Part shown: positions 6,032-13,784 of the stretch, piece after piece
Position numbering within the stretch: the first letter of the stretch is position 1
Layout: each line of letters opens with the position of its first letter
Assembly: GCA_947629295.1 (NCBI GenBank)
Contig: CANRDH010000014.1
Coordinates: forward strand, 1-18,164
Source: an uncultured Clostridia bacterium
Lineage (GTDB): Bacteria; Bacillota; Clostridia; Oscillospirales; Acutalibacteraceae
Length of the DNA stretch: 18,164 bases
Reading direction: 5' to 3'
Made by a program: the position numbers and the translations under genes
The notes under the pieces: generated by a model
The model's database searches: none
The model's input: only the letters and a program-made list of their open reading frames with translations
What the model was told of the DNA's origin: nothing

Positions 6032-7060
6032 TTATTCTATAACCTTTATCCAACCTTCGGGGGCATCAAGCTTGCCCATCTGCATACCTGTGAGGGTATC
6101 GTAGAGCTTCTTTGTAACAGGTCCCATCTCTTCCATGCCGCTGGGGAAGCAAATTTCCTTACCGTGGTCGTTTATCTTACCTACCGGCGAGATAACGGCA
6201 GCAGTACCGCAAAGACCGCATTCCGCAAAATTGCCGAGCTCGTCAAGATATACTTCACGTTCTTCAACCTCATAGCCAAGGTAATCTTTAGCAACAGTCA
6301 TAAGAGAACGTCTTGTTATCGAAGGGAGAATACTGTTGGACTTAGGCGTTACAATCTTGTTATCCTTTGTCACAAACAGGAAATTAGCGCCGCCCGTTTC
6401 CTCAACCTTTGTCCTTGTTTTGGGGTCGAGATACATATTTTCAGCGAAGCCTTCATTATGAGCGGTAACAATAGCATGAAGGCTCATTGCATAGTTAAGA
6501 CCTGCCTTTATAAAGCCTGTACCGTTCGGAGCGGCTCTGTCAAAATCACTAATCTTGATAGTAAGGGGTTTTGCACCGCCCTTGAAATACGGACCAACCG
6601 GTGTTGCAAATATTCTGAACTGGAACTCATCCGCAGGCTTAACTCCTATAACAGGGTTGATTCCAAACATATACGGACGAAGGTAGAGAGTAGCGCCTGT
6701 TCCGTAGGGAGGAACATATGCGGCATTTGCCTTTACGGTCTGTACAACAGCGTCAATAAATCTTTCCTCAGGGAAAACGGGCATTTCCATTCTTTTTGAG
6801 GAATTAGCAAGTCTTTCTGCGTTAAGGTCTGGTCTGAAAACAACTATTTTACCGTCCTGAGTCGTATAAGCCTTAAGACCCTCAAAAATCGTCTGAGCAT
6901 ACTGGAGAACACAGGCACATTCGCTCATGGTTATCATATCGTCCTCAATAAGCGCCCCGTCGTCCCATTTTCCGTTCTTGTAGGTTGAAACATAGCGTTT
7001 ATCGGTTTTAATATAGTTGAAATCCAAGTTTTCCCAGTCGATATTTTTCTTTTCCATCAT
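6032..7060 (-). CDS. ilvE: Branched-chain amino acid aminotransferase
   Basis: This PLP enzyme of aminotransferase class IV interconverts leucine, isoleucine and valine with their 2-oxo acids, using glutamate/2-oxoglutarate. It is 342 residues long, matching the longer eukaryote-like BCAT subgroup (about 340-360). Visible landmarks are the N-terminal QTIFEGLKAY (56-65), LYLRPYMFG (125-133), FATPVGPYFKGG (151-162), the PLP lysine in FIKAGLNYAMS (K185), and the class IV signature around ETGGANFLFV (221-230). SILPSITRRSL (243-253) and the C-terminal GTAAVISPVG (285-294) complete the pattern. Two adjacent ATG codons begin the frame; AAAGGA precedes them. A perfect consensus promoter lies about 40 bases upstream, with no long leader and thus no room for a T-box or attenuator. 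It appears to be a single-gene unit. Confidence 0.95.
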   Translation of the reverse strand: MMEKKNIDWENLDFNYIKTDKRYVSTYKNGKWDDGALIEDDMITMSECACVLQYAQTIFEGLKAYTTQDGKIVVFRPDLNAERLANSSKRMEMPVFPEERFIDAVVQTVKANAAYVPPYGTGATLYLRPYMFGINPVIGVKPADEFQFRIFATPVGPYFKGGAKPLTIKISDFDRAAPNGTGFIKAGLNYAMSLHAIVTAHNEGFAENMYLDPKTRTKVEETGGANFLFVTKDNKIVTPKSNSILPSITRRSLMTVAKDYLGYEVEEREVYLDELGNFAECGLCGTAAVISPVGKINDHGKEICFPSGMEEMGPVTKKLYDTLTGMQMGKLDAPEGWIKVIE

Positions 7061-7095
7061 AAGGACTTCCTTTCAATAAATTTGAATACAAATAT

Positions 7096-7124
7096 ATTAT
7101 ATAACCGTTTGAAATATCTGTCAA
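7096..7124 (-). promoter_or_regulatory. Consensus sigma-A promoter of ilvE
   Basis: On the minus strand TTGACA (7124-7119) and TATAAT (7101-7096) are separated by 17 bases: a perfect match to the vegetative consensus. A second TTGACA lies about 20 bases further upstream. The predicted leader is only about 30 bases. Confidence 0.85.
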
Positions 7125-7232
7125 TAATTTTAAGGTGTCAATATATAAATTTTGCAAGTTTTGTATTAAAAAAATTCATATTATTTCATTTTCTGCGTTT
7201 TATTCTTTTCTGAAAGAAATAAAGCACTGTTT

Positions 7233-7265
7233 AAAAATACCGCACCCGAATGTACGGATGCGGTA
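7233..7265 (-). terminator. Intrinsic terminator of glyS
   Basis: On the minus strand TACCGCA (7265-7259) pairs with TGCGGTA (7244-7238), continued by CCG/CGG after one mismatch and closed by a 6-base loop. It is followed by TTTTT (7237-7233). It lies about 65 bases after the glyS stop codon. Confidence 0.85.
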
Positions 7266-7328
7266 GATATAAACGCAGAGAAGAGATGTTCCGCCGAGAA
7301 ACCGACGTGTTGAAAGCGGAGCTTTTAA

Positions 7329-8705
7329 TCAAAATTTGATTTTATCTGAAATATAGTCATTAAGCTTATCTATAGAGATTCTTTCCTGATTCATGCTATC
7401 CCTATCACGGACAGTCACACAATTATCCTCAAGACTGTCAAAATCAAAGGTAATACACATAGGAGTACCAATTTCATCCTGACGGCGATAGCGTTTGCCG
7501 ATTGAGCCTGTATCATCAAAATCAACCATGAAGTCCTTTGAAAGCTGTTCACAAACCTTTTCGGCCTGCTCAGAGAGCTTTTTGGAGAGTGGGAGTACGG
7601 CTGCCTTTATCGGAGCAAGAGCGGGATGAAGATGAAGAACGGTACGAGTGTCCTTTTCGTCAATCTTCTCCTCGTCGTAAGCCTCGCAAAGTACTGCAAG
7701 GAAAAGACGCTCAACGCCGAGAGACGGCTCAATAACATAGGGAATATATTTTTCGTTTGTGGTGGGGTCAAAGTATTCAAGGCTTTTTCCGCTTGTATTG
7801 ATATGCTGTGTGAGGTCGTAATCCGTTCTGTCCGCAACACCCCAAAGCTCGCCCCAGCCGAACGGGAAGAGGTATTCAAAGTCAGTTGTCGCTTTTGAGT
7901 AGAAGCAAAGCTCCTCCGGGTCGTGGTCACGGAGTCTGAGATTTTCCTCGCTTATTCCGAGAGAATACAGCCAATCACGGCAGAAGCCCCTCCAATATGT
8001 GAACCATTCAAGGTCTGTTCCGGGCTTGCAGAAAAATTCAAGCTCCATCTGCTCAAATTCACGCACACGGAAAATAAACTTACCCGGAGTAATTTCATTT
8101 CTGAAGGATTTACCGATTTGAGCAACGCCAAAGGGTACTTTTTTTCTTGTTGTTCTTTGAATATTTGCAAAGTTTACGAAAATACCCTGAGCGGTTTCAG
8201 GGCGAAGGTAGAGCGTATCCTTGCTGTCCTCAGTAACGCCCTGAAATGTCTTGAACATAAGATTGAACTGACGGATTTCCGTAAAATTATGTTTGCCGCA
8301 AACGGGGCAGGGGATATTCTTTTCATCTATATAATCGGCAAGCTGCTCGTTTGACCAGCCGGCAACATTTGTTCCGTCAAATTCCTCAATGAGGTTATCT
8401 GCTCTGTGTCTTGTTTTACACTCCTTACAGTCCATAAGGGGGTCGGAAAATCCTCCGAGATGTCCGGAAGCGACCCATGTCTGCGGGTTCATAAGAATAG
8501 CGGCGTCCAGCCCCACGTTATATTTATTTTCCTGAACAAATTTTTTAAGCCATGCATTCTTAATATTATTTTTAAGAGCCGTACCGAGCGGACCGTAATC
8601 CCATGTATTTGCAAGACCTCCGTATATTTCCGAGCCCGGATAGACGAAGCCTCTGTTCTTACACAGATTAGAGATAGTATCAAGATTTTTTTCCGAATTT
8701 TTCAT
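7329..8705 (-). CDS. glyS: Glycyl-tRNA synthetase (single-chain, alpha2 type)
   Basis: This class II aminoacyl-tRNA synthetase charges tRNA-Gly with glycine. At 458 residues it is a normal length for the dimeric GlyQS type, not the alpha2beta2 type. Seen are YPGSEIYGGLANTWDYGPLG (22-41), paired CxxC motifs (C93/C96 and C133/C136) that probably bind zinc, and LYLRPETAQGIFVNF (165-179). Motif 2 is FRNEITPGKFIFRVREFEQME (about 201-221) and motif 3 is VIEPSLGVERLFLAVL near residue 335. A C-terminal anticodon-binding domain contains IGKRYRRQDEIGTPMCITFD. GGAGG precedes the ATG at 8705. The promoter is only about 35 bases upstream, which leaves no room for the T-box leader found before many glyS genes of Bacillota. 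Confidence 0.97.
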   Translation of the reverse strand: MKNSEKNLDTISNLCKNRGFVYPGSEIYGGLANTWDYGPLGTALKNNIKNAWLKKFVQENKYNVGLDAAILMNPQTWVASGHLGGFSDPLMDCKECKTRHRADNLIEEFDGTNVAGWSNEQLADYIDEKNIPCPVCGKHNFTEIRQFNLMFKTFQGVTEDSKDTLYLRPETAQGIFVNFANIQRTTRKKVPFGVAQIGKSFRNEITPGKFIFRVREFEQMELEFFCKPGTDLEWFTYWRGFCRDWLYSLGISEENLRLRDHDPEELCFYSKATTDFEYLFPFGWGELWGVADRTDYDLTQHINTSGKSLEYFDPTTNEKYIPYVIEPSLGVERLFLAVLCEAYDEEKIDEKDTRTVLHLHPALAPIKAAVLPLSKKLSEQAEKVCEQLSKDFMVDFDDTGSIGKRYRRQDEIGTPMCITFDFDSLEDNCVTVRDRDSMNQERISIDKLNDYISDKIKF

Positions 8706-8738
8706 TTATATTTCCTCCAATAAAATTCATATATCATA

Positions 8739-8767
8739 ATTCTAACATTTTTTTCCTGATACTTCAA
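8739..8767 (-). promoter_or_regulatory. Probable sigma-A promoter of glyS
   Basis: On the minus strand TTGAAG (8767-8762) and TAGAAT (8744-8739) are spaced by 17 bases, in the roughly 100-base gap after the upstream peptide-binding gene. It suggests glyS is transcribed on its own, although readthrough from upstream cannot be excluded because I see only a weak 4-bp GCAG/CTGC hairpin before it. Confidence 0.6.
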
Positions 8768-8806
8768 GTCATAAAATCAAAACAGCAGGAGCGTATCTGC
8801 ACATGA

Positions 8807-10414
8807 CTACTCCACAGTCTTTGTTGCATGGAAAAAATCAACCTCCGCTCCGAATGGATGAAAAATTATACCGTTGACATTACCCGCACTTGCATAGTAC
8901 CTGTTTTCAATATAAAGCGGATAGAATATACCGCTGTCGAGCAAATATTGTTCAGCTTCTATAATCCTTTCGACTTCTTCGGAAACCTGATTTTTTCTTA
9001 TTTCCTCTATGCGTTCATCATACTCACTGTTTTCAAGAGCCGCTGTGTTGTATTTACTTGTAGATTCAAATAGTTCCAGTGTACTCAGCGGAGTATTTCC
9101 CTGAATGGTAAGAGGTGCGACGACTACTTCATAGTTTCCGTATTCAATTCGGTCTTTAAGCTCCGAAATCGGTACGGGCTTTTTGTTGAAATATCCGCCG
9201 GTAAACTTATTCCATGTTTCGATTATATTATTGACAAATAATTGAGTTTTTTCGTCATCAGAACATAATATTGTTATGTTTGTGATATTTTCCGCACCGG
9301 AATTCTTCAATCCCTTTGTAAGAAGCTTATCGGGGAATTCCGCGGGAACAAATGAGATATTTCCTGCGATTTCTCTGTATTTTTTACCGTCAAGCTGCGC
9401 ACTGTCCGGAATAATGTTTTCTGTTGCCATGCAGTTGTCGGGTATATCCTTCAGAATATAATCTCTGTCAAGTGAGGACAAAAGACTCTTCCTTATATCC
9501 TCATCTTTGAGAAGCTCATCAGCACTGTTGAAGGAAATACCCCATACCGTATCTCCAAACCCTGTCAGATTAAATCCAAGCTTTTCTGCCCTGTCGGTGT
9601 CGGCAGAGGTGATTTCTCCGCAGTCTATGGTACCGTCACTTATTGCTTTGCACACATCATTCGGAGTTTCACCGATAGTAATATTAACGCCGGCAGGAAC
9701 AGGATTATCGCTTCCCACATATTCCTCATTTCTTCGCAGATAAATATACCTGTCATGCTCCCAGCCGTCCTCTCTGACATAAAATGCACCGTTGCACAGA
9801 ATCTTATCGTCCTCTCTTCCGTACTGCCCCGCCGTTTTTTCAAAAAAGGACTTTTTGCACGGCATTGCCGGAGCAGTTGCAAGAAGCTGTAAAAAATCCG
9901 AATCCGGATATTCAAGCTGAAAAATTACCGTATCGCTGTTCCTTACAAAAACTCCGAGGCTGGAAATATCCGCTTTTCCCGTATTTATTTTCTCTGCATT
10001 TTTTATAGAATATAGCGTAGAAGCAGTCGGCGAAGAGGTTTGCGGCGTAAGAGCCCTTTGAATACCGTAAAGAAAATCATCGGCGGTAAGCTTTGAGCCG
10101 TCGCTCCATTTAAGACCGTCCCTGAGATGGAATGTATACATAAGCTTATCCTTGCTTATTTCCCAGCTATCCGCCGCACCGGGTATAGGATCATTATTCC
10201 CGTCAATGCGCACAAGACCTTCAAAAGTATTCATTATTATAAGCTTTGAGCTTGAGTCGTTTGCAATTTGCGGGTCAAGCGTGACAGGCTCAAAATCAAC
10301 ATTGTAATATATTATCTGTTCCTCGGGAAGCTCTGTGTCCCCGTCACAGGCACAAACTGAGAGTCCAAGGCACAGCACAAGAATTAAACATAAAAACTTT
10401 TTTAAACTTTTCAA
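8807..10414 (-). CDS. Oligopeptide ABC transporter substrate-binding lipoprotein (OppA family)
   Basis: This extracytoplasmic solute-binding protein of family 5 (SBP_bac_5) is predicted to capture peptides for an ABC importer. It is about 535 residues from the proposed start. It has a lipoprotein signal peptide: a KSLKK basic start, a hydrophobic core, and the lipobox VCAC with the lipidated cysteine at about residue 23. Family landmarks are FEPVTLDPQIAND, NTFEGLVRID, YTFHLRDGLKWSDGSKLTADDFLYGIQRAL, and a C-terminal FYPLYIENRYYA segment. The likely start is TTG at 10414, preceded by GGGAG, because the in-frame ATG at 10489 lies on the -35 element and would add 25 residues before the signal peptide. 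No permease or ATPase genes are adjacent, so it is an orphan binding protein here. Substrate specificity is not readable. Confidence 0.9.
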   Translation of the reverse strand: MKSLKKFLCLILVLCLGLSVCACDGDTELPEEQIIYYNVDFEPVTLDPQIANDSSSKLIIMNTFEGLVRIDGNNDPIPGAADSWEISKDKLMYTFHLRDGLKWSDGSKLTADDFLYGIQRALTPQTSSPTASTLYSIKNAEKINTGKADISSLGVFVRNSDTVIFQLEYPDSDFLQLLATAPAMPCKKSFFEKTAGQYGREDDKILCNGAFYVREDGWEHDRYIYLRRNEEYVGSDNPVPAGVNITIGETPNDVCKAISDGTIDCGEITSADTDRAEKLGFNLTGFGDTVWGISFNSADELLKDEDIRKSLLSSLDRDYILKDIPDNCMATENIIPDSAQLDGKKYREIAGNISFVPAEFPDKLLTKGLKNSGAENITNITILCSDDEKTQLFVNNIIETWNKFTGGYFNKKPVPISELKDRIEYGNYEVVVAPLTIQGNTPLSTLELFESTSKYNTAALENSEYDERIEEIRKNQVSEEVERIIEAEQYLLDSGIFYPLYIENRYYASAGNVNGIIFHPFGAEVDFFHATKTVE

Positions 10415-10430
10415 ATTACCAACTCCCAAA

Positions 10431-10450
10431 ATATACCTGTTCAGGTATAT
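10431..10450. promoter_or_regulatory. Operator-like perfect inverted repeat in the leader of the OppA-like gene
   Basis: ATATACCTGTTCAGGTATAT has perfect 9-bp arms around a 2-base centre. It lies directly downstream of the predicted transcription start and 17 bases before the TTG start codon. This is a classic place for a dimeric repressor to block transcription. The regulator is not identified and no regulator gene is adjacent. Confidence 0.7.
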
Positions 10451-10460
10451 TACAGTTACT

Positions 10461-10489
10461 ATGATAAGATTTTCCGTCGATAATGTCAA
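10461..10489 (-). promoter_or_regulatory. Strong sigma-A promoter of the OppA-like gene
   Basis: On the minus strand TTGACA (10489-10484) and TATCAT (10466-10461) are separated by 17 bases. The -35 is perfect and the -10 has one mismatch. The start point would be near 10454, immediately before the inverted repeat. Confidence 0.8.
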
Positions 10490-10569
10490 TTACAAAACGG
10501 ATACGATTTAATTACAACTGTGTAGTCATGAATATATATATAAAAATAGAAAATATTTACCGCAAAATG

Positions 10570-10598
10570 TTTAAATTCATTGAAAAATATGTTACAAT
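10570..10598 (+). promoter_or_regulatory. Probable promoter of the cytidylate-kinase-like operon
   Basis: TTTAAA (10570-10575) and TACAAT (10593-10598) are 17 bases apart, about 40 bases before the ATG at 10638. It diverges from the OppA-like promoter. The -35 is only a 4/6 match, in A/T-rich DNA. Confidence 0.45.
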
Positions 10599-10637
10599 AA
10601 TAAAAACTCATAGTTAATAAACAAGGGAGGCTTTATT

Positions 10638-11255
10638 ATGGTAATAACAATAGCAAGACAATTCGGCAGCGGAGGACGAAAAATAGGATATCATCTTGCC
10701 GAAAAGCTCGGTATAGCTTATTATGACAAAAATCTCCTGACTATTGTAGCTGAGGAAAGCGGAATGGATCCCGATGTTGTGGAGGAAATGGACGAAAAAT
10801 CCACAAACAGCCTTTTGTATTCGCTGTCGATTGGAGCGGCGGCTGTGCTTGACGGAGGATTCAGAATTGAGCCTCAGCTTCCGCTTAATGACAGACTTTT
10901 TCTTGCTCAGCATGATGTTATAAGAAAAATAGCGAATGAGCCTTGTGTTATTGTAGGCAGATGTGCTGATTATATTCTTTCTGAAAGAAATGATATAGTA
11001 AAGCTGTTTATTTATGCTGATATGGAAAAACGAATAGAATATGCAATAAGGGAATATGATGTAAATCCCAAAAAGGCTCAGAGCGTTGTGCTCAAAACTG
11101 ATAAAAGCAGGGCTAATTATTATAATTTTTATGCTTCAGGAAAATGGGGAGACCCCAATAATTATGATTTATGTATCAACAGCGGCAAGCTTGGTACAGA
11201 GGGCAGTGCCGAACTCATAATTTCTTACCTTAGACAGAGAGGTTTTGAACAGTAA
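10638..11255 (+). CDS. Cytidylate kinase-like family protein
   Basis: This 205-residue protein belongs to the cytidylate kinase-like family (PF13189 type), which is common in Clostridia as a stand-alone gene. Its substrate is not established. The N-terminus has the family P-loop ITIARQFGSGGRKIG (3-17). Further on are YDKNLL (29-34), VGRCADYIL (about 103-111) and an arginine-containing lid-like segment, VLKTDKSRANYYNFY. True cytidylate kinase (Cmk) has a different P-loop, GPAGAGKST-like, so calling this cmk would be wrong. Start: ATG after GGGAGG. It is the first gene of a run of four plus-strand genes. Its stop overlaps the start of the following lipoprotein gene (TAATG), indicating translational coupling. 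Confidence 0.88.
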   Translation: MVITIARQFGSGGRKIGYHLAEKLGIAYYDKNLLTIVAEESGMDPDVVEEMDEKSTNSLLYSLSIGAAAVLDGGFRIEPQLPLNDRLFLAQHDVIRKIANEPCVIVGRCADYILSERNDIVKLFIYADMEKRIEYAIREYDVNPKKAQSVVLKTDKSRANYYNFYASGKWGDPNNYDLCINSGKLGTEGSAELIISYLRQRGFEQ

Positions 11256-11758
11256 TGAAAAGTATTTTTTCCGCTGCTTTGTCTGTCGCACTTATTTGCG
11301 GCGTATTGCTTGTAATGAGTGCCTGCGGTGAAGATACGGAAGGAGAGGATATATCCGCCGAGGAAATAAGCTATGTTTCAGAGGGAACGGAAACGGTCGA
11401 ATCTCTTAAGGATGTTATAGCCTCGTATTTTTCTGCCGTTGTCAAGCAGGATTATGTAAATATAACAAGATATACAACAGAGGATTTTATCTGGAATTAT
11501 GATGAAACGGGTTTTTATGATTATTCAAGATATATAACGGATTTTTCCGTTACTGAGATTGAAACGGGGAATATAACAGTCAGGGACGGAGAATATACTG
11601 TGCCTGTTTCCTATACACTGACATATTCTGAGGCTCATACCGACGAAAACGGCGGTGTGCAGGAGGCGGGGGAATATGGATATTCGCGGAATTTTATTAT
11701 AACATATAAGGAGGAAAGATATCTGATATCGGACATAACCGACAGGGTAATGGGTTGA
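11255..11758 (+). CDS. Putative lipoprotein of unknown function
   Basis: The product is 167 residues with a lipoprotein signal peptide: a short basic N-terminus (MK), a hydrophobic core to about residue 21, and lipobox MSAC with C24. An acidic linker rich in E and D follows, then a small domain with alternating hydrophobic pattern. That domain includes LKDVIASYFSAVVKQDYVNITRYTTEDF, typical in style of NTF2-like or cystatin-like extracytoplasmic domains. No catalytic motif is recognised. The ATG overlaps the stop of the kinase-like gene, so the two are co-translated, although one product is cytoplasmic and the other is exported. Confidence 0.82.
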   Translation: MKSIFSAALSVALICGVLLVMSACGEDTEGEDISAEEISYVSEGTETVESLKDVIASYFSAVVKQDYVNITRYTTEDFIWNYDETGFYDYSRYITDFSVTEIETGNITVRDGEYTVPVSYTLTYSEAHTDENGGVQEAGEYGYSRNFIITYKEERYLISDITDRVMG

Positions 11759-11777
11759 CGGTTGAGGAGATAGAATT

Positions 11778-12032
11778 ATGAAGGAATATACTTATTTGGG
11801 AAAATCAGGCGGAAAGAGATTTTGTATAGAGGGTATAGATGTTTTTTCGCACAGATGGCGCTCTTTGGGCGAATGTGATATAGTTTTTCACCCTGATACC
11901 GGCAAGCCTTACAGCTTTTCGGTATACACCGTAGAGACTGCGGAAAGAAGTATAAGATTTCTTGCGGGGAAATTTGATGACGACGATTGGGCATTTTATA
12001 AAGAATTTGATGAGGACGATATTATTTTCTGA
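11778..12032 (+). CDS. Small conserved-looking acidic protein, function unknown
   Basis: The product is 84 residues, preceded by GAGGAG at normal spacing and located 19 bases after the lipoprotein gene, so part of the same transcript. No signal peptide or membrane segment is seen. It contains CIEGIDVFSHRWRSLGECDIVFHP and an aspartate-rich C-terminus (FDDDDWAFYKEFDEDDIIF). I do not recognise the family. Its placement, spacing and clean ribosome binding site support a real gene. Confidence 0.75.
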   Translation: MKEYTYLGKSGGKRFCIEGIDVFSHRWRSLGECDIVFHPDTGKPYSFSVYTVETAERSIRFLAGKFDDDDWAFYKEFDEDDIIF

Positions 12033-12051
12033 TATGGGGGATTAGTGTGTT

Positions 12052-12723
12052 ATGATAATTGATAGTCTTAAAACGGAAAATCTGCTTGATTTATCAAAAA
12101 GCATATCTGCAAAGCTTTTTGAGGGACTGACATATCCGTGGGAGGCATTGCGGGGTATATCTGAATTTATACTTTCCGTCGGCAGCAGTCTTTCTAAGGC
12201 TGAGTATGAATACAGGGGTGACGGTATCTGGATAGCAAAAACAGCTAAGATTATGCCGTCAGCATACCTTGCGGGGCCGCTTATCGTTTGCCCCGAAGCG
12301 GAGATAAGACACTGCGCATTTATAAGAGGCAGTGCGATAGTAGGCAGAGGCAGCGTTATAGGAAATTCATCCGAGCTTAAAAACTGTATTATTTTTGACA
12401 ATGCTCAGGTTCCTCACTATAACTATATAGGAGATTCCATTATCGGTTATAAATCCCATTTGGGCGCCGGTGCAAAAACCTCTAATCTGAAATCCGACAA
12501 AAGTCTTGTCACCCTTACGGCGGGCGGAGAAAAGATAGATACGGGACTTAAAAAATTCGGGGCTGTTGTTGGGGATAACGTGGAGGTCGGCTGCAACGCC
12601 ATACTGAATCCCGGTACCGTAATAGGCAGGAATACAACCGTATATCCTCTTTCCATGGTCAGAGGATATGTTCCCGGAGGAAGTATTTACAAAAAACAGG
12701 GAGAGATTGCCGAAAAAATCTGA
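12052..12723 (+). CDS. Left-handed beta-helix (hexapeptide repeat) protein, GlmU C-terminus-like
   Basis: This 223-residue protein resembles the acetyltransferase half of GlmU without the nucleotidyltransferase domain. After an alpha-helical N-terminus of about 50 residues, hexapeptide repeats run from about 60 to 215 (IAKTAKIMPSAYLAGPLIV, AIVGRGSVIG, GAVVGDNVEVGCNAILNPGTVIG). The segment VPHYNYIGDSIIGYKSHLGAG (120-140) parallels GlmU's VPHLSYxGDAxIGxxxxIGAG, including the histidine that acts as base in GlmU (here H122). A sugar-phosphate or nucleotide-sugar acyltransferase role is plausible but unproven. Related stand-alone proteins are often annotated as UDP-N-acetylglucosamine pyrophosphorylase, which would overstate the evidence. 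It is the last gene of the four-gene run. Confidence 0.82.
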   Translation: MIIDSLKTENLLDLSKSISAKLFEGLTYPWEALRGISEFILSVGSSLSKAEYEYRGDGIWIAKTAKIMPSAYLAGPLIVCPEAEIRHCAFIRGSAIVGRGSVIGNSSELKNCIIFDNAQVPHYNYIGDSIIGYKSHLGAGAKTSNLKSDKSLVTLTAGGEKIDTGLKKFGAVVGDNVEVGCNAILNPGTVIGRNTTVYPLSMVRGYVPGGSIYKKQGEIAEKI

Positions 12724-12732
12724 ATTTTTCTG

Positions 12733-12756
12733 AAAGTTATATTAAATATACTTTTT
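12733..12756 (+). terminator. Weak A/T-rich terminator after the four-gene run
   Basis: AAAG plus TATA (12733-12741, one bulged T) pairs with TATA plus CTTT (12747-12754) around a 5-base loop and is followed by TT. The stem is weak. Its position between a gene end and a fresh promoter is what makes it plausible. Confidence 0.35.
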
Positions 12757-12760
12757 AGTA

Positions 12761-12789
12761 TTGAAAAAAAGATATTTGGGTATTATAAT
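12761..12789 (+). promoter_or_regulatory. Strong sigma-A promoter of the DUF1858 gene
   Basis: TTGAAA (12761-12766) and TATAAT (12784-12789) are separated by exactly 17 bases; the -10 is perfect. It lies about 33 bases before the ATG at 12823. Confidence 0.8.
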
Positions 12790-12822
12790 GGATGTATATT
12801 AAAACAGAAAGGAATCAAAATT

Positions 12823-13029
12823 ATGGCACAGATAACTAAGGATACAATAATCGGAGAGGTTCTTGATATTGACGAAACAACAGCACCGATTTTTCTTTCA
12901 ATAGGCATGCACTGTCTCGGCTGTCCTGCATCAAGAGGTGAAACTATTGAGCAGGCTTGCTCGGTTCACGATGTTGATGCTGATGAGCTTGTTAAAAAGC
13001 TAAACGATCATATCAATAATAATAAATAA
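12823..13029 (+). CDS. DUF1858 (hybrid-cluster-associated disulfide) domain protein
   Basis: This is a 68-residue single-domain protein of the DUF1858 / TIGR03980 family. It has ITKDTIIGEVLDI near the start and the signature GMHCLGCPAS with a CxxC pair at C31 and C34. It then has SRGETIEQACSVHDVDADELVKKLN. The family is thought to take part in redox or metal-related chemistry; no function is proven. The ATG is preceded by AGAAAGGA. It has its own promoter and a hairpin terminator just downstream, so it is a one-gene unit. Confidence 0.93.
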   Translation: MAQITKDTIIGEVLDIDETTAPIFLSIGMHCLGCPASRGETIEQACSVHDVDADELVKKLNDHINNNK

Positions 13030-13044
13030 TTTATGTTATCTCCG

Positions 13045-13073
13045 AAGCCGCAGGGTGATGCTCTGCGGCTTTA
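13045..13073 (+). terminator. Hairpin terminator of the DUF1858 gene
   Basis: AAGCCGCAG (13045-13053) pairs perfectly with CTGCGGCTT (13063-13071) across a 9-base loop. The T-tract is short (TTT then AAG), so termination may be partial and could let transcription enter trmK. Confidence 0.7.
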
Positions 13074-13094
13074 AGTGTGCTAAGAGGTGTATTT

Positions 13095-13784
13095 ATGTTC
13101 AGCCTTGATGAAAGATTATCCCTTTGTGCGTCCTTTGTACGTGAGGGAACGTCCCTTGCCGATATAGGAACGGATCACGGATATCTGCCGATATGGCTTT
13201 TGCTCAATGAAAAAATTGAATATGCCGTTGCAGCCGATATAAGACGGGCGCCGCTTGAAAGTGCAAGGGCTAATATAGAAAAATATAACCTGACAGACAG
13301 GATAAAAACCGTATTGTCGGACGGACTTGATAATATAAAGGCAGATCAGGCGGATGATATAGTAATGGCTGGAATGGGCGGTGAGCTTATAGTAAGGCTT
13401 ATTGACAGAACGCCATGGCTGCGTACTTCAAAGAAAAATCTTATACTCCAGCCAATGACAAGGGCTGAGGTTCTGCGAAAGTATTTGTGTCTGAACGGAT
13501 TTTGGATAAGTGAGGAAAAAACCTGCATATCCTGCGGCAAAAGCTATTGTGTTATGCTTGCTTCCTATGACGGAACGGTAAGACCGTGCTCGGTGAGATA
13601 CAGCTATATAGGTTCACTTGATAAGGATAAATCTCCCGAAGCAAAGAGGTACATATATACGGTAAATGAAAAGCTTAAAAAGAAGCTTAGAGGATATACT
13701 AACGGAACGGACGAATACGATTCTCTTAAAGCTTTGATATCCGGACTGACGGAGCTTATAAACTCGGAGGAATCAAAATGGTAA
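13095..13784 (+). CDS. trmK: tRNA (adenine(22)-N(1))-methyltransferase
   Basis: TrmK methylates N1 of adenine 22 in some bacterial tRNAs using S-adenosylmethionine. The 229-residue product has the expected length. The SAM-binding loop is LADIGTDHGYLPIWLL (21-36). AVAADIR (44-50) follows, then the family motif VMAGMGGELIVRLI (90-103) and LQPMTRAEVLRKYL. The start chosen is ATG 13095, with AGAGGTG 6 bases upstream. The in-frame ATG at 13077 lies at the foot of the terminator and lacks a good ribosome binding site. The gene overlaps nif3 by 7 bases, a pairing seen in many Bacillota. Confidence 0.94.
   Translation: MFSLDERLSLCASFVREGTSLADIGTDHGYLPIWLLLNEKIEYAVAADIRRAPLESARANIEKYNLTDRIKTVLSDGLDNIKADQADDIVMAGMGGELIVRLIDRTPWLRTSKKNLILQPMTRAEVLRKYLCLNGFWISEEKTCISCGKSYCVMLASYDGTVRPCSVRYSYIGSLDKDKSPEAKRYIYTVNEKLKKKLRGYTNGTDEYDSLKALISGLTELINSEESKW

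Noticed and set aside
7061..7130. Leader peptide or attenuator before ilvE
   Set aside because: The predicted leader is about 30 bases, too short for either.
8706..8806. T-box riboswitch upstream of glyS
   Set aside because: The gap is about 100 bases, the promoter lies only about 35 bases before the ATG, and no T-box sequence or specifier structure fits.
10415..10489. N-terminal extension of the OppA-like protein to ATG 10489
   Set aside because: That ATG coincides with the -35 element and would place 25 extra residues before a normal lipoprotein signal peptide; the TTG at 10414 has a proper ribosome binding site.
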